Of a stretch of DNA of 64,000 nucleotides, positions 1 to 8,539 are shown one piece after another. The notes beneath the pieces are model-generated. The model did no database searches. It saw nothing but the letters and a program-made list of their open reading frames with translations, and was not told where the DNA came from. Every line of letters begins with the position of its first letter. Position 1 is the first letter of the stretch. The position numbers were made by a program, and so were the translations under genes. The stretch comes from Anaerolineales bacterium (GTDB lineage Bacteria; Chloroflexota; Anaerolineae; 4572-78; J111), in assembly GCA_015075405.1 (NCBI GenBank), contig JABTUK010000006.1, forward strand, positions 1-64,000, in the 5' to 3' direction.

Positions 1-30
1 TTGTGGTTGAGCCTCAAAGGAGACGCGCCC

Positions 31-1248
31 ATGACAAATCGCATTTTTGTAGTAGACGACGATGTCGTAAGCCTAAAGTTAAGTACGGCGGTTTTGAAAC
101 AGGCCGGTTATGAGGTTTTGACGGCCCAAAGGGGTTACGAAGCTCTGCAACGGATAGATCAAATTCGGCCCGATTTGCTGATTCTTGACCTCAACATGCC
201 CGATATGACCGGCTACGAAGTTTGTCAGAAGCTGCGTAGCAATCCCCGTTATACGCACCTGCCCATCCTGATGCTCACCGGGGCCAACACCCTGGAAGAA
301 AAAGTTAAAGGCTTTGAAGCCGGCGTGGACGATTACCTGGTTAAACCCTTCCAGCCGGTTGAATTTCAGGTTCGGGTTAAATCCCTGATCCGGCGTAACG
401 CTACCGCCCCTGCGGTCGCCGTTTCCAAATCCGTTAGCAAAGTGGTGGCGCTTTGCTCGCTGCGGGGTGGTGTAGGCGTTTCCACCCTGGCCATTGACCT
501 GGCGCTCAGCCTGGTTCAAATTTGGCAACTCCCCGCCGTTTTGCTTGACCTGGCCCTTATGGGCGGTCAAGATGCCGTGATGCTCAACTTGCCCTTGCGC
601 AACTCCTGGGCCGACCTGGGCAAGCTTGACCCCGCCGAAATTGAAATAGAACAGGTCCAGCGGGCCCTGCTGGCTCATCCGAGTGGTCTCTATGTTTTAG
701 CGGCGCCCCATTTGCTGGAACAGGGTGAAAAGGTTACGGCTGAACATGTCTCACGGGTCATCGCTTTGCTCAAAGAACGGTATCATTATTTGGTGCTTGA
801 TTTGTCGCACAATATTCAAGAGACAACGCTGGCCGCTTTGGATGCCGCCGATCAAATTTTGATTGTGATGACTCCAGAATTGGCCTCGGTCTATGTCACG
901 GCGCGTACTTTGGCTATGTTTGACGGCCTGGGGTATTCCCGCAACAACATCTCCTTAATTCTTAATTCGACCTTTCAACATCATGCTCTCGCTCGTTCTG
1001 ATATTGAATCTGCCCTGAAACATCCGATCAGTCTGGTTGTCCCGTTTGCCTCGGATCTATTGATTAACGCCATCAATACGGGCGTTCCGGTGATGACCAA
1101 AGCGCCAGAACATCCCTTCGGCGTGTTGATCGAAGACTTTGCTTATGCTTTGAGTAAAGATGAACACAAACTGCTCCAACCGCCAACCCCCAGTCCCGCC
1201 TGGAAGCGGGTTACGCAGCGCTATCAACAACAGCGCTCTAAAAAATAA
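31..1248 (+). CDS. Response-regulator receiver fused to CpaE/MinD-like ATPase
   Basis: The N-terminal 120 residues form a REC domain, with an acidic pocket at D9-D11, a phospho-acceptor Asp near 53 in LILDLNMPD and the conserved VKPF lysine. A ParA/MinD-type P-loop domain follows, with a deviant Walker A motif SLRGGVGVSTLA. This is the architecture of CpaE, which localises pilus or secretion machinery; the canonical signature lysine is not in its usual place (GGVGVST). The ATG at 31 is chosen because AAAGGAG lies just upstream, although the frame stays open to base 1. No pilus genes are visible here, so the partner lies outside the window or the protein serves another polarity role. Confidence 0.8.
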   Translation: MTNRIFVVDDDVVSLKLSTAVLKQAGYEVLTAQRGYEALQRIDQIRPDLLILDLNMPDMTGYEVCQKLRSNPRYTHLPILMLTGANTLEEKVKGFEAGVDDYLVKPFQPVEFQVRVKSLIRRNATAPAVAVSKSVSKVVALCSLRGGVGVSTLAIDLALSLVQIWQLPAVLLDLALMGGQDAVMLNLPLRNSWADLGKLDPAEIEIEQVQRALLAHPSGLYVLAAPHLLEQGEKVTAEHVSRVIALLKERYHYLVLDLSHNIQETTLAALDAADQILIVMTPELASVYVTARTLAMFDGLGYSRNNISLILNSTFQHHALARSDIESALKHPISLVVPFASDLLINAINTGVPVMTKAPEHPFGVLIEDFAYALSKDEHKLLQPPTPSPAWKRVTQRYQQQRSKK

Positions 1249-1297
1249 TTTTCGTCCCCGGCTTGAACCTTGGCTCAGGGTTTAACAAAATTCACAG

Positions 1298-2245
1298 CTA
1301 GGCGCTTTCCACCTGGACACCCTGGTTGTCGAATGTGACCAGGTCTACCACCCCCTGCCCGGCCAAAATTTTCTGGGCCAGACTAACCAATTGTTGCCCC
1401 TGTGTTTCATCGGCGGCCAGGCCATAAACGGTTGGTCCCCAGGAACTTTGACCGGCCCCGGCAGCGCCTCCGGCCAGGAAGGCTTCAATCAATTCCGCCG
1501 AGCGAGAATTGCTGAACTGACCGCCTTGAACCGGGCTAAAGCAGTCGCCGACCAGGCGTTGGACCTGGGTTAAGGCAGCGCCAAATTCAGCCAGTTGGCC
1601 CTCAACCAGGGCCGGCAGCAGCGACATCAGAACGACGTGAGCAATTCGGGCGGCCAAGTCTGCGGGAACTGCTAACTGCTCAAAGGCCGTCGCCTCAGCC
1701 TGGCCGTTGAGACCGGTGAACTGATTGGGGATAGCCAGGACGCAGGACCAATTGGTGGGCATGGGGTAGCGCAGCAGCAGCGGAGCCGGGAGTGTACTGT
1801 TGGGCCGATGCCCCCCTTCAACCACAAATCCACCCTGAGCAAAAGTCCACAACCCTATCGCCGAACGATGACCCCGCCCTACCGCCTGAGCCAAGGTATA
1901 CGGGTCTGTGCTTTGATCGTAGAGGGTCGCCAGCGCCTGAGCAACTGCCAGACCCAACTTGGTGCCAGAGCCTAGCCCCACATGCCGGGGAATCGCCTGC
2001 TCAACCCGGAAGTGCGCCCCCGCCTGGAGCGATGCAGCGTCCAAGTAACGGCGGGCAAATTCTAAAACCCTAGCGGCCTCGGGACCCTCTGCCGTCAGTT
2101 TATCGCTGCGGCTGGCTTCCAGCCTCACCGCCGGTTTGGCAATCGCCACGCCCAGGCCGCCAAAGCGACGGCCCAAACTACCGCTGATATCAAACATGCC
2201 CAGGTGCAAACGGGCTGGCGCTTTGACATAGACCGTTTGCATCAT
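1298..2245 (-). CDS. Beta-ribofuranosylaminobenzene 5'-phosphate synthase family (GHMP fold)
   Basis: This 315-residue protein has the GHMP glycine-rich loop HVGLGSGTKLGLA at residues 88-100 and an N-terminal KAPARLHLGMFDISG segment typical of beta-RFAP synthases. That enzyme condenses p-hydroxybenzoate or p-aminobenzoate with PRPP, the committed step to the side chain of methanopterin. Its ATG overlaps the stop of the upstream DUF447 gene as ATGA, so the two are probably translationally coupled. Together with the DHPS-like gene they form a three-gene minus-strand operon. Assignment rests on family resemblance and on the surrounding H4MPT genes. Confidence 0.85.
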   Translation of the reverse strand: MMQTVYVKAPARLHLGMFDISGSLGRRFGGLGVAIAKPAVRLEASRSDKLTAEGPEAARVLEFARRYLDAASLQAGAHFRVEQAIPRHVGLGSGTKLGLAVAQALATLYDQSTDPYTLAQAVGRGHRSAIGLWTFAQGGFVVEGGHRPNSTLPAPLLLRYPMPTNWSCVLAIPNQFTGLNGQAEATAFEQLAVPADLAARIAHVVLMSLLPALVEGQLAEFGAALTQVQRLVGDCFSPVQGGQFSNSRSAELIEAFLAGGAAGAGQSSWGPTVYGLAADETQGQQLVSLAQKILAGQGVVDLVTFDNQGVQVESA

Positions 2246-2799
2246 GACACCCCTAAAGCAGCATACACATAATCCGTCAGAATTTGCATGGCTTCGCGCT
2301 CCTGCGCTCCGGCGGTTTTGTCAACAATTACTTGCAGCCGTTCAAAATCGGCTAAAATAGCGTCGCGCGGCAAAATGTGGGTCCGGGTGGCCAGAATGGC
2401 GGCTTCGAGAACGGCATGTTTGGCCCGGTTAAAGCCCAAAAACTCGCGGGCAAACCCTCGCCGTACCACGCGGGTGGTAATTCGCGCCCGTGGTTCGTGC
2501 CGCTCTATCGTCTCCACCTGCACTTCGCGCCAGGAACAGACATCGTGCAGCACCACCCCGGCGACCACTTCTGCCGGGCGAGTGGGAAAAATAGGGCTGG
2601 CAATAGCACTTTGGGCAAACAATAGCACATTATCGGTCAGGTTGACCACCGCCGCAGCATGCGCCAGGAGGTTCCGATAAGTGGTCGTCTCTTGAAAAGG
2701 CTTGATAACGATGATTTCTTCGCCCCACTCGACCCCCATCGGGGCGCAATTGACCTGGCCTTCGGGGTCGGTTGTGGTTAAAATACATTCAATGATCAT
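2242..2799 (-). CDS. DUF447 family flavin-binding split-barrel-like protein
   Basis: The protein (185 residues) matches the DUF447 pattern: an opening IIECILTTTDPEG, then NCAPMGVEW, a TTYRNLLAHAAAVVNLTDN segment and a C-terminal helical region. DUF447 proteins have an FMN-binding split-barrel fold. They are recurrent in methanogens and in bacteria with the H4MPT pathway, where a role in cofactor synthesis is suspected but unproven. It overlaps the upstream DHPS-like gene by about 11 bp and the downstream beta-RFAP synthase by 3-4 bp, so all three are likely made from one transcript. A biochemical activity cannot be read from the sequence. Confidence 0.75.
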   Translation of the reverse strand: MIIECILTTTDPEGQVNCAPMGVEWGEEIIVIKPFQETTTYRNLLAHAAAVVNLTDNVLLFAQSAIASPIFPTRPAEVVAGVVLHDVCSWREVQVETIERHEPRARITTRVVRRGFAREFLGFNRAKHAVLEAAILATRTHILPRDAILADFERLQVIVDKTAGAQEREAMQILTDYVYAALGVS

Positions 2800-4234
2800 G
2801 AGGAACCTCTTCGTCCGGTTCAGGCTTGGGCCGGCGGCGCTGGGTCAGGCGGACATGTCGCTCGTGCGCCGGCTGGGCCTCGACGACGGTTAAATAACCC
2901 CAGCGCAGAGGTTGGTCCTGCTGGTAGTTTTTGCCCAACTGTAAGGCTAACTGCGCTTTGGTCAATTCGTGCCCCAAGTAAAAGGCATGCCCAGCGTCAT
3001 CCACCCCTAACTGTTCAAAGATGGTTTCAATATCGGTCCCGGCAATAAAGCGGTCGGCATTAAAGACGCAAATATGCTGGTCGGTGATAAAGATACGGAA
3101 ATTGGGGTCGGTCAGCGCGGCCTGCATTTCGCGCAGCGTCGCCGGAGCCGGGCGTAACAGGCGGCTGTCCTTGACCGTCAGCAGCCCCTCTTCCAACCGT
3201 TTGGGCGGCACACCGGCATTAATGGCATAGTACATCAAGCGGCGGGCGATGTCCAGTTCGCGGATGCTGCCCCTGGCCCACGGGGCCACTTCGGTAGTCA
3301 GCACAAAGGACAGCTTCAACTCCTGGGCGATGCCCATCAACAGGGCGTTGATACCGCTGCTGTCGGCGTCGGTTAATTCGCTGAGGTGATGGGCGCCCAT
3401 CATCAGTTTGGCTTCGGGATAACGCTCACGAGTGCGGTAAAGGTCGGATAACGAACGGCTGAACCCAAAACTGATGGGCTGCATGATCGGGTCGAGAATG
3501 CAATCTCGACCCCAGGCCCATAACTGCTCGGCGTTGCGCCAGAGCGAGGTCACGTCACCGTCTTCATCGGGGATGACCACCGGCCTGGCTTGCAGGCTGC
3601 GCCCCAGTTGCAGGTTGCTGCTGTTGAGGCTTAAAATGTAATCTGCTCCCGCCGCGTCAGCCTCCCGGATAATGGCCGGGTCCATACTGTCGAGGCTGAC
3701 CGGGTATCCGGCCTGTTTGAGCAATTGCACGGTGCGAGCTACGGCGTCGGGGGCGCTGCCGGGCGTAATGCCCAGGTCAATGATCTCTGCGCCGCTGGCC
3801 CGGTAATACTCGGCCCGGCTTAACAGGGCAGCCTCGGTCAGTTGCAGCGCATCCTGAACTTCGGCGATGAGCTGGATGTCATAGCGGCCATAACCTTCAA
3901 GCCGCCCTTTCTGTCCAAAGTAGTCGGGCAGCTCTTGCAGGTCGGTTGGCCCTTTCTGCGCCGGCAGCCCGCAGGCCTGCTCGATTTCGGCCAGGTCGCC
4001 CTGACAGTGGCCGGGGATCATGACCAAATCGCAGTCGGGCGGGATGCGGCGGTGGCGGGGGTGAGCGGCGGGCAGGGTGAAATGGCGGGCCATCCATGAG
4101 GTGGTCATCAAAGCTGCAATCGAGATCGGCATCACCACAATCTCGTAAGCGCAGGGCAGCGTTAACGCCGCCAAAGTGCGGCGCAGGGCCGGCTCGGCCA
4201 GCCGGCCGGTTACAAACAGGATTTTGTTGGGCAA
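2789..4234 (-). CDS. Dihydropteroate-synthase-like protein of H4MPT biosynthesis (DUF6513 plus pterin-binding TIM barrel)
   Basis: An N-terminal Rossmann-like region (KILFVTGRLAEPALRRTL) is followed by a TIM-barrel segment with DHPS-like signatures. These are RAEYYRASGAEIIDLGITPG, then YPVSLDSMD, and DYILSLNSSN. The family is fused this way in methanogens and H4MPT-containing bacteria and is thought to couple the pterin diphosphate with the beta-RFAP-derived moiety. The frame is open to 4411, but TTG at 4234 is preferred: it is preceded by GGAGGA at good spacing, and the residues upstream of it resemble no family. It heads the operon with DUF447 and beta-RFAP synthase. The C-terminal 30 residues are charged and probably disordered. 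Confidence 0.75.
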   Translation of the reverse strand: MPNKILFVTGRLAEPALRRTLAALTLPCAYEIVVMPISIAALMTTSWMARHFTLPAAHPRHRRIPPDCDLVMIPGHCQGDLAEIEQACGLPAQKGPTDLQELPDYFGQKGRLEGYGRYDIQLIAEVQDALQLTEAALLSRAEYYRASGAEIIDLGITPGSAPDAVARTVQLLKQAGYPVSLDSMDPAIIREADAAGADYILSLNSSNLQLGRSLQARPVVIPDEDGDVTSLWRNAEQLWAWGRDCILDPIMQPISFGFSRSLSDLYRTRERYPEAKLMMGAHHLSELTDADSSGINALLMGIAQELKLSFVLTTEVAPWARGSIRELDIARRLMYYAINAGVPPKRLEEGLLTVKDSRLLRPAPATLREMQAALTDPNFRIFITDQHICVFNADRFIAGTDIETIFEQLGVDDAGHAFYLGHELTKAQLALQLGKNYQQDQPLRWGYLTVVEAQPAHERHVRLTQRRRPKPEPDEEVPHDH

Positions 4235-4455
4235 ATGGGTTCCTCCGGCTAGACAATTCCAAGATTTATAAAACGTGTTGCCTCTTGCGTGAGGTAAAGT
4301 GGACGGAACACGCAAGACGCAACACGAATATTGAATCATTGTTTTCTTGGAATTGCTATGGCTCTCCCTCAGCAAGTGACATTTGTCCCTATCGTTGGCG
4401 ACAAGTGTCACTAATCAAGGGGGACAAACGGATGTAGAATCAGGCTATGCGGCTA

Positions 4456-4815
4456 TCAACCACCCCGGACCCATTTGTTGGGCGTGCCCCCCGCAAACAC
4501 CGACCCCTGCTCTGGCCGCCACAAAACCACTGACTCGATCTGTTTGGCCAGTTCAAAATCCTTATCGGTGATGCCGTTACTGGAGTGGGTCATTAACTTG
4601 ACCCAAACTTTGGCCCAGGTTACTTCCAAATCCGGGTGATGGTAAGCGGCCTCGGCGATGTAGCCGATTGTGTTGACGAGCATCAGCGTGGCCTGCCAAC
4701 CATCGGTTTTGTACTGACGCCGGATCCAGCGGCCTTCCAGATACCAGCCGGGCAACTCTTTGGCCAGTTTCTCCTTGACTTCTTCTTCACTGTAAGCTTT
4801 AATTTCTTCAGCCAT
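4456..4815 (-). CDS. Pterin-4a-carbinolamine dehydratase family
   Basis: The 119-residue protein carries the family signature AAYHHPDLEVTWAKVWVKL followed by MTHSSNGITDKD. These include the paired histidines and the THxxxGIT motif of pterin carbinolamine dehydratases. In this neighbourhood it probably acts on a pterin intermediate of H4MPT or a related reduced pterin rather than on aromatic amino acid hydroxylation; that is an inference. The ATG at 4815 is preferred because AAAGGAGGAAAAAAC precedes it. A longer open frame runs to 4872 through repeat sequence. Its leader contains a word-repeat element (4837-4908) closely related to the one in front of mch. Confidence 0.85.
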   Translation of the reverse strand: MAEEIKAYSEEEVKEKLAKELPGWYLEGRWIRRQYKTDGWQATLMLVNTIGYIAEAAYHHPDLEVTWAKVWVKLMTHSSNGITDKDFELAKQIESVVLWRPEQGSVFAGGTPNKWVRGG

Positions 4816-4836
4816 GTTTTTTCCTCCTTTAAAAAT

Positions 4837-4908
4837 AGTAGACGGTAGATGGTAGACAGTAGACAGGGGCAATACATCCCTGCTACCTTGCGACCTTGCT
4901 ACCTTTCA
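4837..4908. repeat. Word-repeat hairpin, GTAGAC/GGTAGC family, copy 1
   Basis: Repeated GTAGAC-type words are followed after a short loop by complementary GCTACC/GACCTTG words, giving an imperfect hairpin. Copy 2 at 12846-12919 is nearly the same sequence, and each sits directly before the Shine-Dalgarno region of a minus-strand gene (the dehydratase here, mch there). Confidence 0.7.
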
Positions 4909-4975
4909 TTATTGGTGGCGTGCCACAGATTTGTGAACACTCCTGTTCAATATCATAGTTTGGGAGAGAATTATA

Positions 4976-5680
4976 ATGAAATTATTGATAAGTGTCACCT
5001 CCTCGGTTGAGGCGCAGGCCGCCCTTCAAGGCGGGGCCGATATTGTTGACGTAAAAAATCCCGCTGAAGGCGCCTTGGGGGCCGCTGCGGTGGCGGCCCT
5101 GCGCGATATCCAGACTTTATTACCCCCGGAAAGCGTACTCAGCGCAGCCCTGGGCGAGTCGAATTCAGCACCGGGGGTTTTGGCCCTGGCTGCGCATGGA
5201 GCAGCCCGGCTGGGCGTCCATTATGTTAAATTAGGGTTGCTGACCCCAGTTCCAACCGAAGCCATTACCCTGCTCCAACAAGTCCAGTCCAGTCTGCATT
5301 TGGCCCATCCCGAATGTGCCTTGATTGCCGTTGGCTATGCCGACGCCGCCGAAATTGGGGCCTTACCCTGGCAACTGCTGCCCGAAGTGACCCACGCCGC
5401 CCGCATCAAAGGCTGTATGATTGATACGGCGCTGAAAGATGGTCGCTGTTTGTTCGACCATTGCTCCGAGCCGGTCCTGGCCCGCTGGTTAGCTCAGTGC
5501 CGCGAAGCGGGTCTGCTGTGCGCTCTGGCCGGTTCGTTAAGCCACACTGATCTGCCCGCCCTGCGCCGCCTCCAGCCCGATGTGGCCGGTTTTCGCGGCG
5601 CGGCCTGCCGGGGAGACCGGGTCAATGGTCGAGTCGAGGCGGAGTTAGTCGCTGCTTTGCGCGCCGGGTTAGGAGATTAG
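4976..5680 (+). CDS. mfnB: (5-formylfuran-3-yl)methyl phosphate synthase
   Basis: The 234-residue protein is full length for MfnB (DUF556). It has the Schiff-base lysine K27 in the context ADIVDVKNPAEGALGA, and D150 and K154 in CMIDTALKDG, matching the catalytic residues described for the methanogen enzyme. MfnB condenses two glyceraldehyde-3-phosphates into the furan precursor of methanofuran. ATG at 4976 has GGGAGAG upstream. It is convergent with mfnE, the kinase for the next-but-one intermediate. The space between their stop codons holds an inverted word repeat interrupted by a MITE. Confidence 0.92.
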   Translation: MKLLISVTSSVEAQAALQGGADIVDVKNPAEGALGAAAVAALRDIQTLLPPESVLSAALGESNSAPGVLALAAHGAARLGVHYVKLGLLTPVPTEAITLLQQVQSSLHLAHPECALIAVGYADAAEIGALPWQLLPEVTHAARIKGCMIDTALKDGRCLFDHCSEPVLARWLAQCREAGLLCALAGSLSHTDLPALRRLQPDVAGFRGAACRGDRVNGRVEAELVAALRAGLGD

Positions 5681-5717
5681 AGATTGGTGTGGAGATTCAG
5701 GCGAATAATCTCTAATT

Positions 5718-5839
5718 GTTACTGCTCAGGCTCATGTCATTTCGAGACCGAAGGTCGAGAAATCTTCAAGGCGCAGCCCATGAAAGTAAGGTGTCGGGGA
5801 TTTCTCCCTGCGGTCGAAATGACATGGCTGAGTAGTTAC
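5718..5839. mobile_element. MITE family A, copy 1
   Basis: The ends are inverted repeats (GTTACTGCTCAGG and CTGAGTAGTTAC) that continue inward as CATGTCATTTCGA and its complement. It is flanked by CTCTAATT on the left and CTCTAATC on the right, a near-perfect 7-8 bp target duplication. There is no coding capacity. It lies between the convergent mfnB and mfnE genes. Confidence 0.75.
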
Positions 5840-5852
5840 CTCTAATCTCTAT

Positions 5853-6488
5853 TTACGCCATTACTTGTGTGCCCAAAGTGCTGCCAGACCCCAAAAGTTC
5901 GGCCAATCGTTCCGGGTGACCTCCATCTATAAGCCAGCACTGCGTGGCTGGCGAAAGAATCTGAACAAAATAAGAGTCAACCAATTCATGGTTGGCTAAC
6001 ATCTGTCTTGAAACTTGCCGCAGCAGCCTGTCAGACTCGTAAACTCCAGCCACACTTTTTAACAGCGCTAATAAGCCAATATCAGCATGCTGCGCCAGCC
6101 AGGCTGCAATCGAGTCCGAGGTGATGCGCCAGCTATGAGGCAGTGGGTCTGACTGGAGCAACAAAGTCGCCGGGGCCAGGACAGCCAATTGTCCGGCGGC
6201 GCAGGCAGTCGCTGCCCCAGCCAAATCGCGCACCAGGGCGGCCTGGGGGATCAAGTCCGCCAACAGATAGGCATATTGGTCCATCGCCAGGATTGCCATC
6301 CAATGGGTGGCGCTGCTGCTCAATTGAAAGCGAGCGTCGGCGGCCCGCACCTGATTGGCAAAAGGGCCGCCGCCCGGCAAGAGCAGCAGGCGATGCGCCT
6401 GCGCCAGTTTTGCCCAGGCGGCGCAAATCGTTGGAAATTCAGCCTGGTGATAGAGACTCCCCCCTACCTTGACCAAAGCATCAAACAC
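5853..6488 (-). CDS. mfnE: [5-(aminomethyl)furan-3-yl]methyl phosphate kinase (amino acid kinase family)
   Basis: The protein (211 residues) shows amino acid kinase signatures as in MfnE: KVGGSL at 7-12, PGGGPFANQVR at 38-48, HWMAILAMDQYAYLLAD in the middle and SWRITSDSIAAW at 119-130. MfnE phosphorylates the aminomethylfuran phosphate to the diphosphate used by MfnF in methanofuran assembly. The start is GTG at 6488 and overlaps the end of mfnF by 8 bp, so the two are translationally coupled. The stop codon sits at the edge of a TAGAGATTAG word repeat shared with the end of mfnB. Confidence 0.85.
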   Translation of the reverse strand: MFDALVKVGGSLYHQAEFPTICAAWAKLAQAHRLLLLPGGGPFANQVRAADARFQLSSSATHWMAILAMDQYAYLLADLIPQAALVRDLAGAATACAAGQLAVLAPATLLLQSDPLPHSWRITSDSIAAWLAQHADIGLLALLKSVAGVYESDRLLRQVSRQMLANHELVDSYFVQILSPATQCWLIDGGHPERLAELLGSGSTLGTQVMA

Positions 6489-7527
6489 AAGCTTCCTCGT
6501 TCAAGAGAAGCGCTACCGCCGCGGCCGGCGCGGCAATACTGACCGCTCCGCTGGCCAGGGTGGCCGGTCGCAGATAATCCAGACCCAATCGGGCGGCGGC
6601 GGCCTCGGCCAAAAATGCGCCTGCGCCTACTGCCGCCACCGGCCCGACAACTTTGACCCGCGAAAGCACCTGGGTCATCGCCCCGGCAATCTGATGTATT
6701 TGTTCGTTAGCGATATATTGGGCGATAGCCTGAACTTCTGCTTGACTCAGCAGTTCTGTATCAGCGCAAACCACGCGGGCCAGCCGCTCGAGGGCATACT
6801 CCGGCGTCGCCGGGCGGCCATCGGCGCTGGGGCTGGTACACTGCTCGGCAGGCAGGTGGCCCAATAACAGGTGAACATCCTGAGTTGTAGCAAAAAGCTC
6901 GGCGGCGACCGGGCACCAGCCGCCCCACAGCGGCACACGCGGCGCCAGGGCGCAAATCGGGGTGCGCGAAACTCCGGTGTAGAGCAGTTCCCCTCGTACT
7001 AACCGCTCCGGGTCATTGCGCCCCTCGGCCAGCACCTTACCTCCGCCGATAGGGGTAATATCCGTAGTGGTACTGCCGATGTCCACCAGCAGGCAGTCGG
7101 CCAGATCGCGGGCGACCAGCAGGGCCGTAGCCAACCAGTTAGCGGCGGCGACCAGCATGGGCTGCTGGTAGGCTTTGGCCGGGTGGTGAAATTTTCCGTC
7201 CAGGCCAAAAATTTTCAACTCTGTTTCGGACAGAGCAGCCTGAAGCGCGTCGAGGACAAAGGTTATGCCGTCACGCTTGGTTCGAAAAGCATCGGATAGT
7301 TCCGCCGTGATTGTCACCGCTGCGCGAGGGGCAGGCCCCAGTTCGGCCGCAATCCGGGCCAGGGCTTCCGCTAACTCATCCCGCCGCTGCCAGACGGCAA
7401 AAGGCTGCTGGACCACCTGTAGCCCTTCGCGGCTGAGCCGAACAGCTTTGAGATTAGCCCCGCCGATATCCCAACCCGTAACCGCCGAGTTGCTTGAGCC
7501 ATAGTGATTGCTCGCCTCTCTGGTCAT
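6481..7527 (-). CDS. mfnF: Hydantoinase/oxoprolinase-like methanofuran synthesis protein, MfnF-like
   Basis: This is an actin/ASKHA-like protein with two nucleotide-binding motifs, GWDIGGANLKAVRL (residues 18-31) and LVDIGSTTTDITPIGGG (around 148-164). That arrangement typifies the H4MPT/methanofuran-linked hydantoinase-like family that includes MfnF. MfnF joins the aminomethylfuran diphosphate to glutamyl-tyramine. ATG at 7527 (MTREASNHYG) is preferred; the frame is open to 7572 without a good ribosome site. It is the first gene of the mfnFE operon and diverges from the HisA-like gene. Confidence 0.8.
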   Translation of the reverse strand: MTREASNHYGSSNSAVTGWDIGGANLKAVRLSREGLQVVQQPFAVWQRRDELAEALARIAAELGPAPRAAVTITAELSDAFRTKRDGITFVLDALQAALSETELKIFGLDGKFHHPAKAYQQPMLVAAANWLATALLVARDLADCLLVDIGSTTTDITPIGGGKVLAEGRNDPERLVRGELLYTGVSRTPICALAPRVPLWGGWCPVAAELFATTQDVHLLLGHLPAEQCTSPSADGRPATPEYALERLARVVCADTELLSQAEVQAIAQYIANEQIHQIAGAMTQVLSRVKVVGPVAAVGAGAFLAEAAAARLGLDYLRPATLASGAVSIAAPAAAVALLLNEEACV

Positions 7528-7594
7528 AGCGCTATCTTTTTGGTTTCTCCTGTTTCTGATAAAATAATCCAAGTTGCCACTAACTGCGAAAAAT

Positions 7595-7681
7595 CACCCT
7601 TCGATACGCCTTCGGCACTCAGGATGATTTTTCGCAGCATCCTGAGTAGCGCGAAACGAAGTGAGCGCATATCGAAGGGTG
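7595..7681. repeat. Inverted-repeat element family B, copy 1
   Basis: Outer arms CACCCTTCGATA and TATCGAAGGGTG enclose GCACTCAGGATG / CATCCTGAGTAG. Imperfect pairing may continue outward to about 7570 and 7702. It lies between the divergent mfnF and HisA-like genes, where both promoters must be. Confidence 0.7.
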
Positions 7682-7717
7682 CTGCAACGAGGTAGTAACT
7701 TGAGTTAAAATAAATCT

Positions 7718-8431
7718 ATGCAAATAATTCCTGTACTCGACCTCAAAGATGGACAAGCAGTCCACGCCGTGCGGGGTGAGCGGGAGCGCTACGCCCCGGT
7801 GCAGGGGGTGTTAGGCTCCGGCGATAACCCCCTAACCCTGGCCCTGGCTTATCGAGATCGGTTAGGCTGTCACACTTGCTATGTCGCCGATCTGGATGCT
7901 ATTGCCGGTCGCCCCACTAACACCGGCATGCTGCGCGACCTGGCCGGCCTGGGCCTGACCCTCTGGGTTGACGCGGGTGTAGCCAGTGTTGAGCAGGCAC
8001 AAGTGCTGGCCGCCACAGGTGCGGCTCGAATCATTGTCGGCTCCGAAACGCTGCCCTCGCCGGATCAGTTAGCGGCGCTGGCACAGGCGTTTCCCCCGGA
8101 GCGGCTGGTGCTCAGCGTAGACCTACAGGACGGTGTGTTACGCGCGCCCACCGGCATTGACACTCCGCGGCAACTGGTGGCCCTGGCCGCCCAGGCAGGT
8201 TTAAGCCAGGTTATTTTGCTTGACCTGATTCGGGTAGGGGCCAATGCCGGTCCACCGTTGGAACTCCTCACCTCACTGCGCCCGCACTTTCCAGGTCTGG
8301 CCTTTTACGCCGGCGGCGGGGTGCGCCATCGGGCCGACCTGGATGCCTTAGCGCAGGCCGGGGCTGCCGGAGCGCTCGTGGCTACTGCTTTCCACCGGGG
8401 TGTTCTGACCGCTGCGGATGCGCAAGCTTAA
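7718..8431 (+). CDS. HisA/HisF-family TIM barrel linked to H4MPT/methanofuran genes
   Basis: A full-length (237 aa) half-barrel-duplicated HisA-like protein. It begins IIPVLDLKDGQAVHAVRG with D8 and has VLSVDLQDG with D135, the positions of the catalytic aspartate pair of HisA. YVADLDAI and RIIVGSETL are also typical. No histidine genes are nearby; it is divergent from mfnFE. HisA-like proteins are known in methanogen and methylotroph H4MPT/methanofuran clusters, so a role in cofactor synthesis is more likely than histidine synthesis. The exact reaction is unknown to me. Confidence 0.75.
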   Translation: MQIIPVLDLKDGQAVHAVRGERERYAPVQGVLGSGDNPLTLALAYRDRLGCHTCYVADLDAIAGRPTNTGMLRDLAGLGLTLWVDAGVASVEQAQVLAATGAARIIVGSETLPSPDQLAALAQAFPPERLVLSVDLQDGVLRAPTGIDTPRQLVALAAQAGLSQVILLDLIRVGANAGPPLELLTSLRPHFPGLAFYAGGGVRHRADLDALAQAGAAGALVATAFHRGVLTAADAQA

Positions 8432-8436
8432 ATAAA

Positions 8437-8501
8437 GATGCGATGAGGCGTGAGGCGAGGAGGCGAGGAAGATATTCGCGTCCTCGCCTCCTCGCCTCCT
8501 C
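8437..8501. repeat. GAGGCGAGGAGGCGAG word-repeat hairpin, copy 1
   Basis: Tandem GAGGCG words pair with CGCCTC words about 20 bp further on, giving a stem-loop just after the stop of the HisA-like gene. Related sequence occurs at 21318-21389 and inside two coding regions (40617-40680, 42648-42680). Confidence 0.7.
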
Positions 8502-8539
8502 TAAAGCAACATGATTTTAACCAACTGCGTAACTCCTTT

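Noticed and set aside
4235-4411. N-terminal 59 codons of the DHPS-like frame
   Set aside because: They resemble no family and a better ribosome site (GGAGGA) precedes TTG at 4234.
7718-8431. Histidine biosynthesis HisA
   Set aside because: No other his gene is nearby and the gene is embedded between methanofuran and pterin genes, so it was called HisA-like only. A true HisA role is not excluded.
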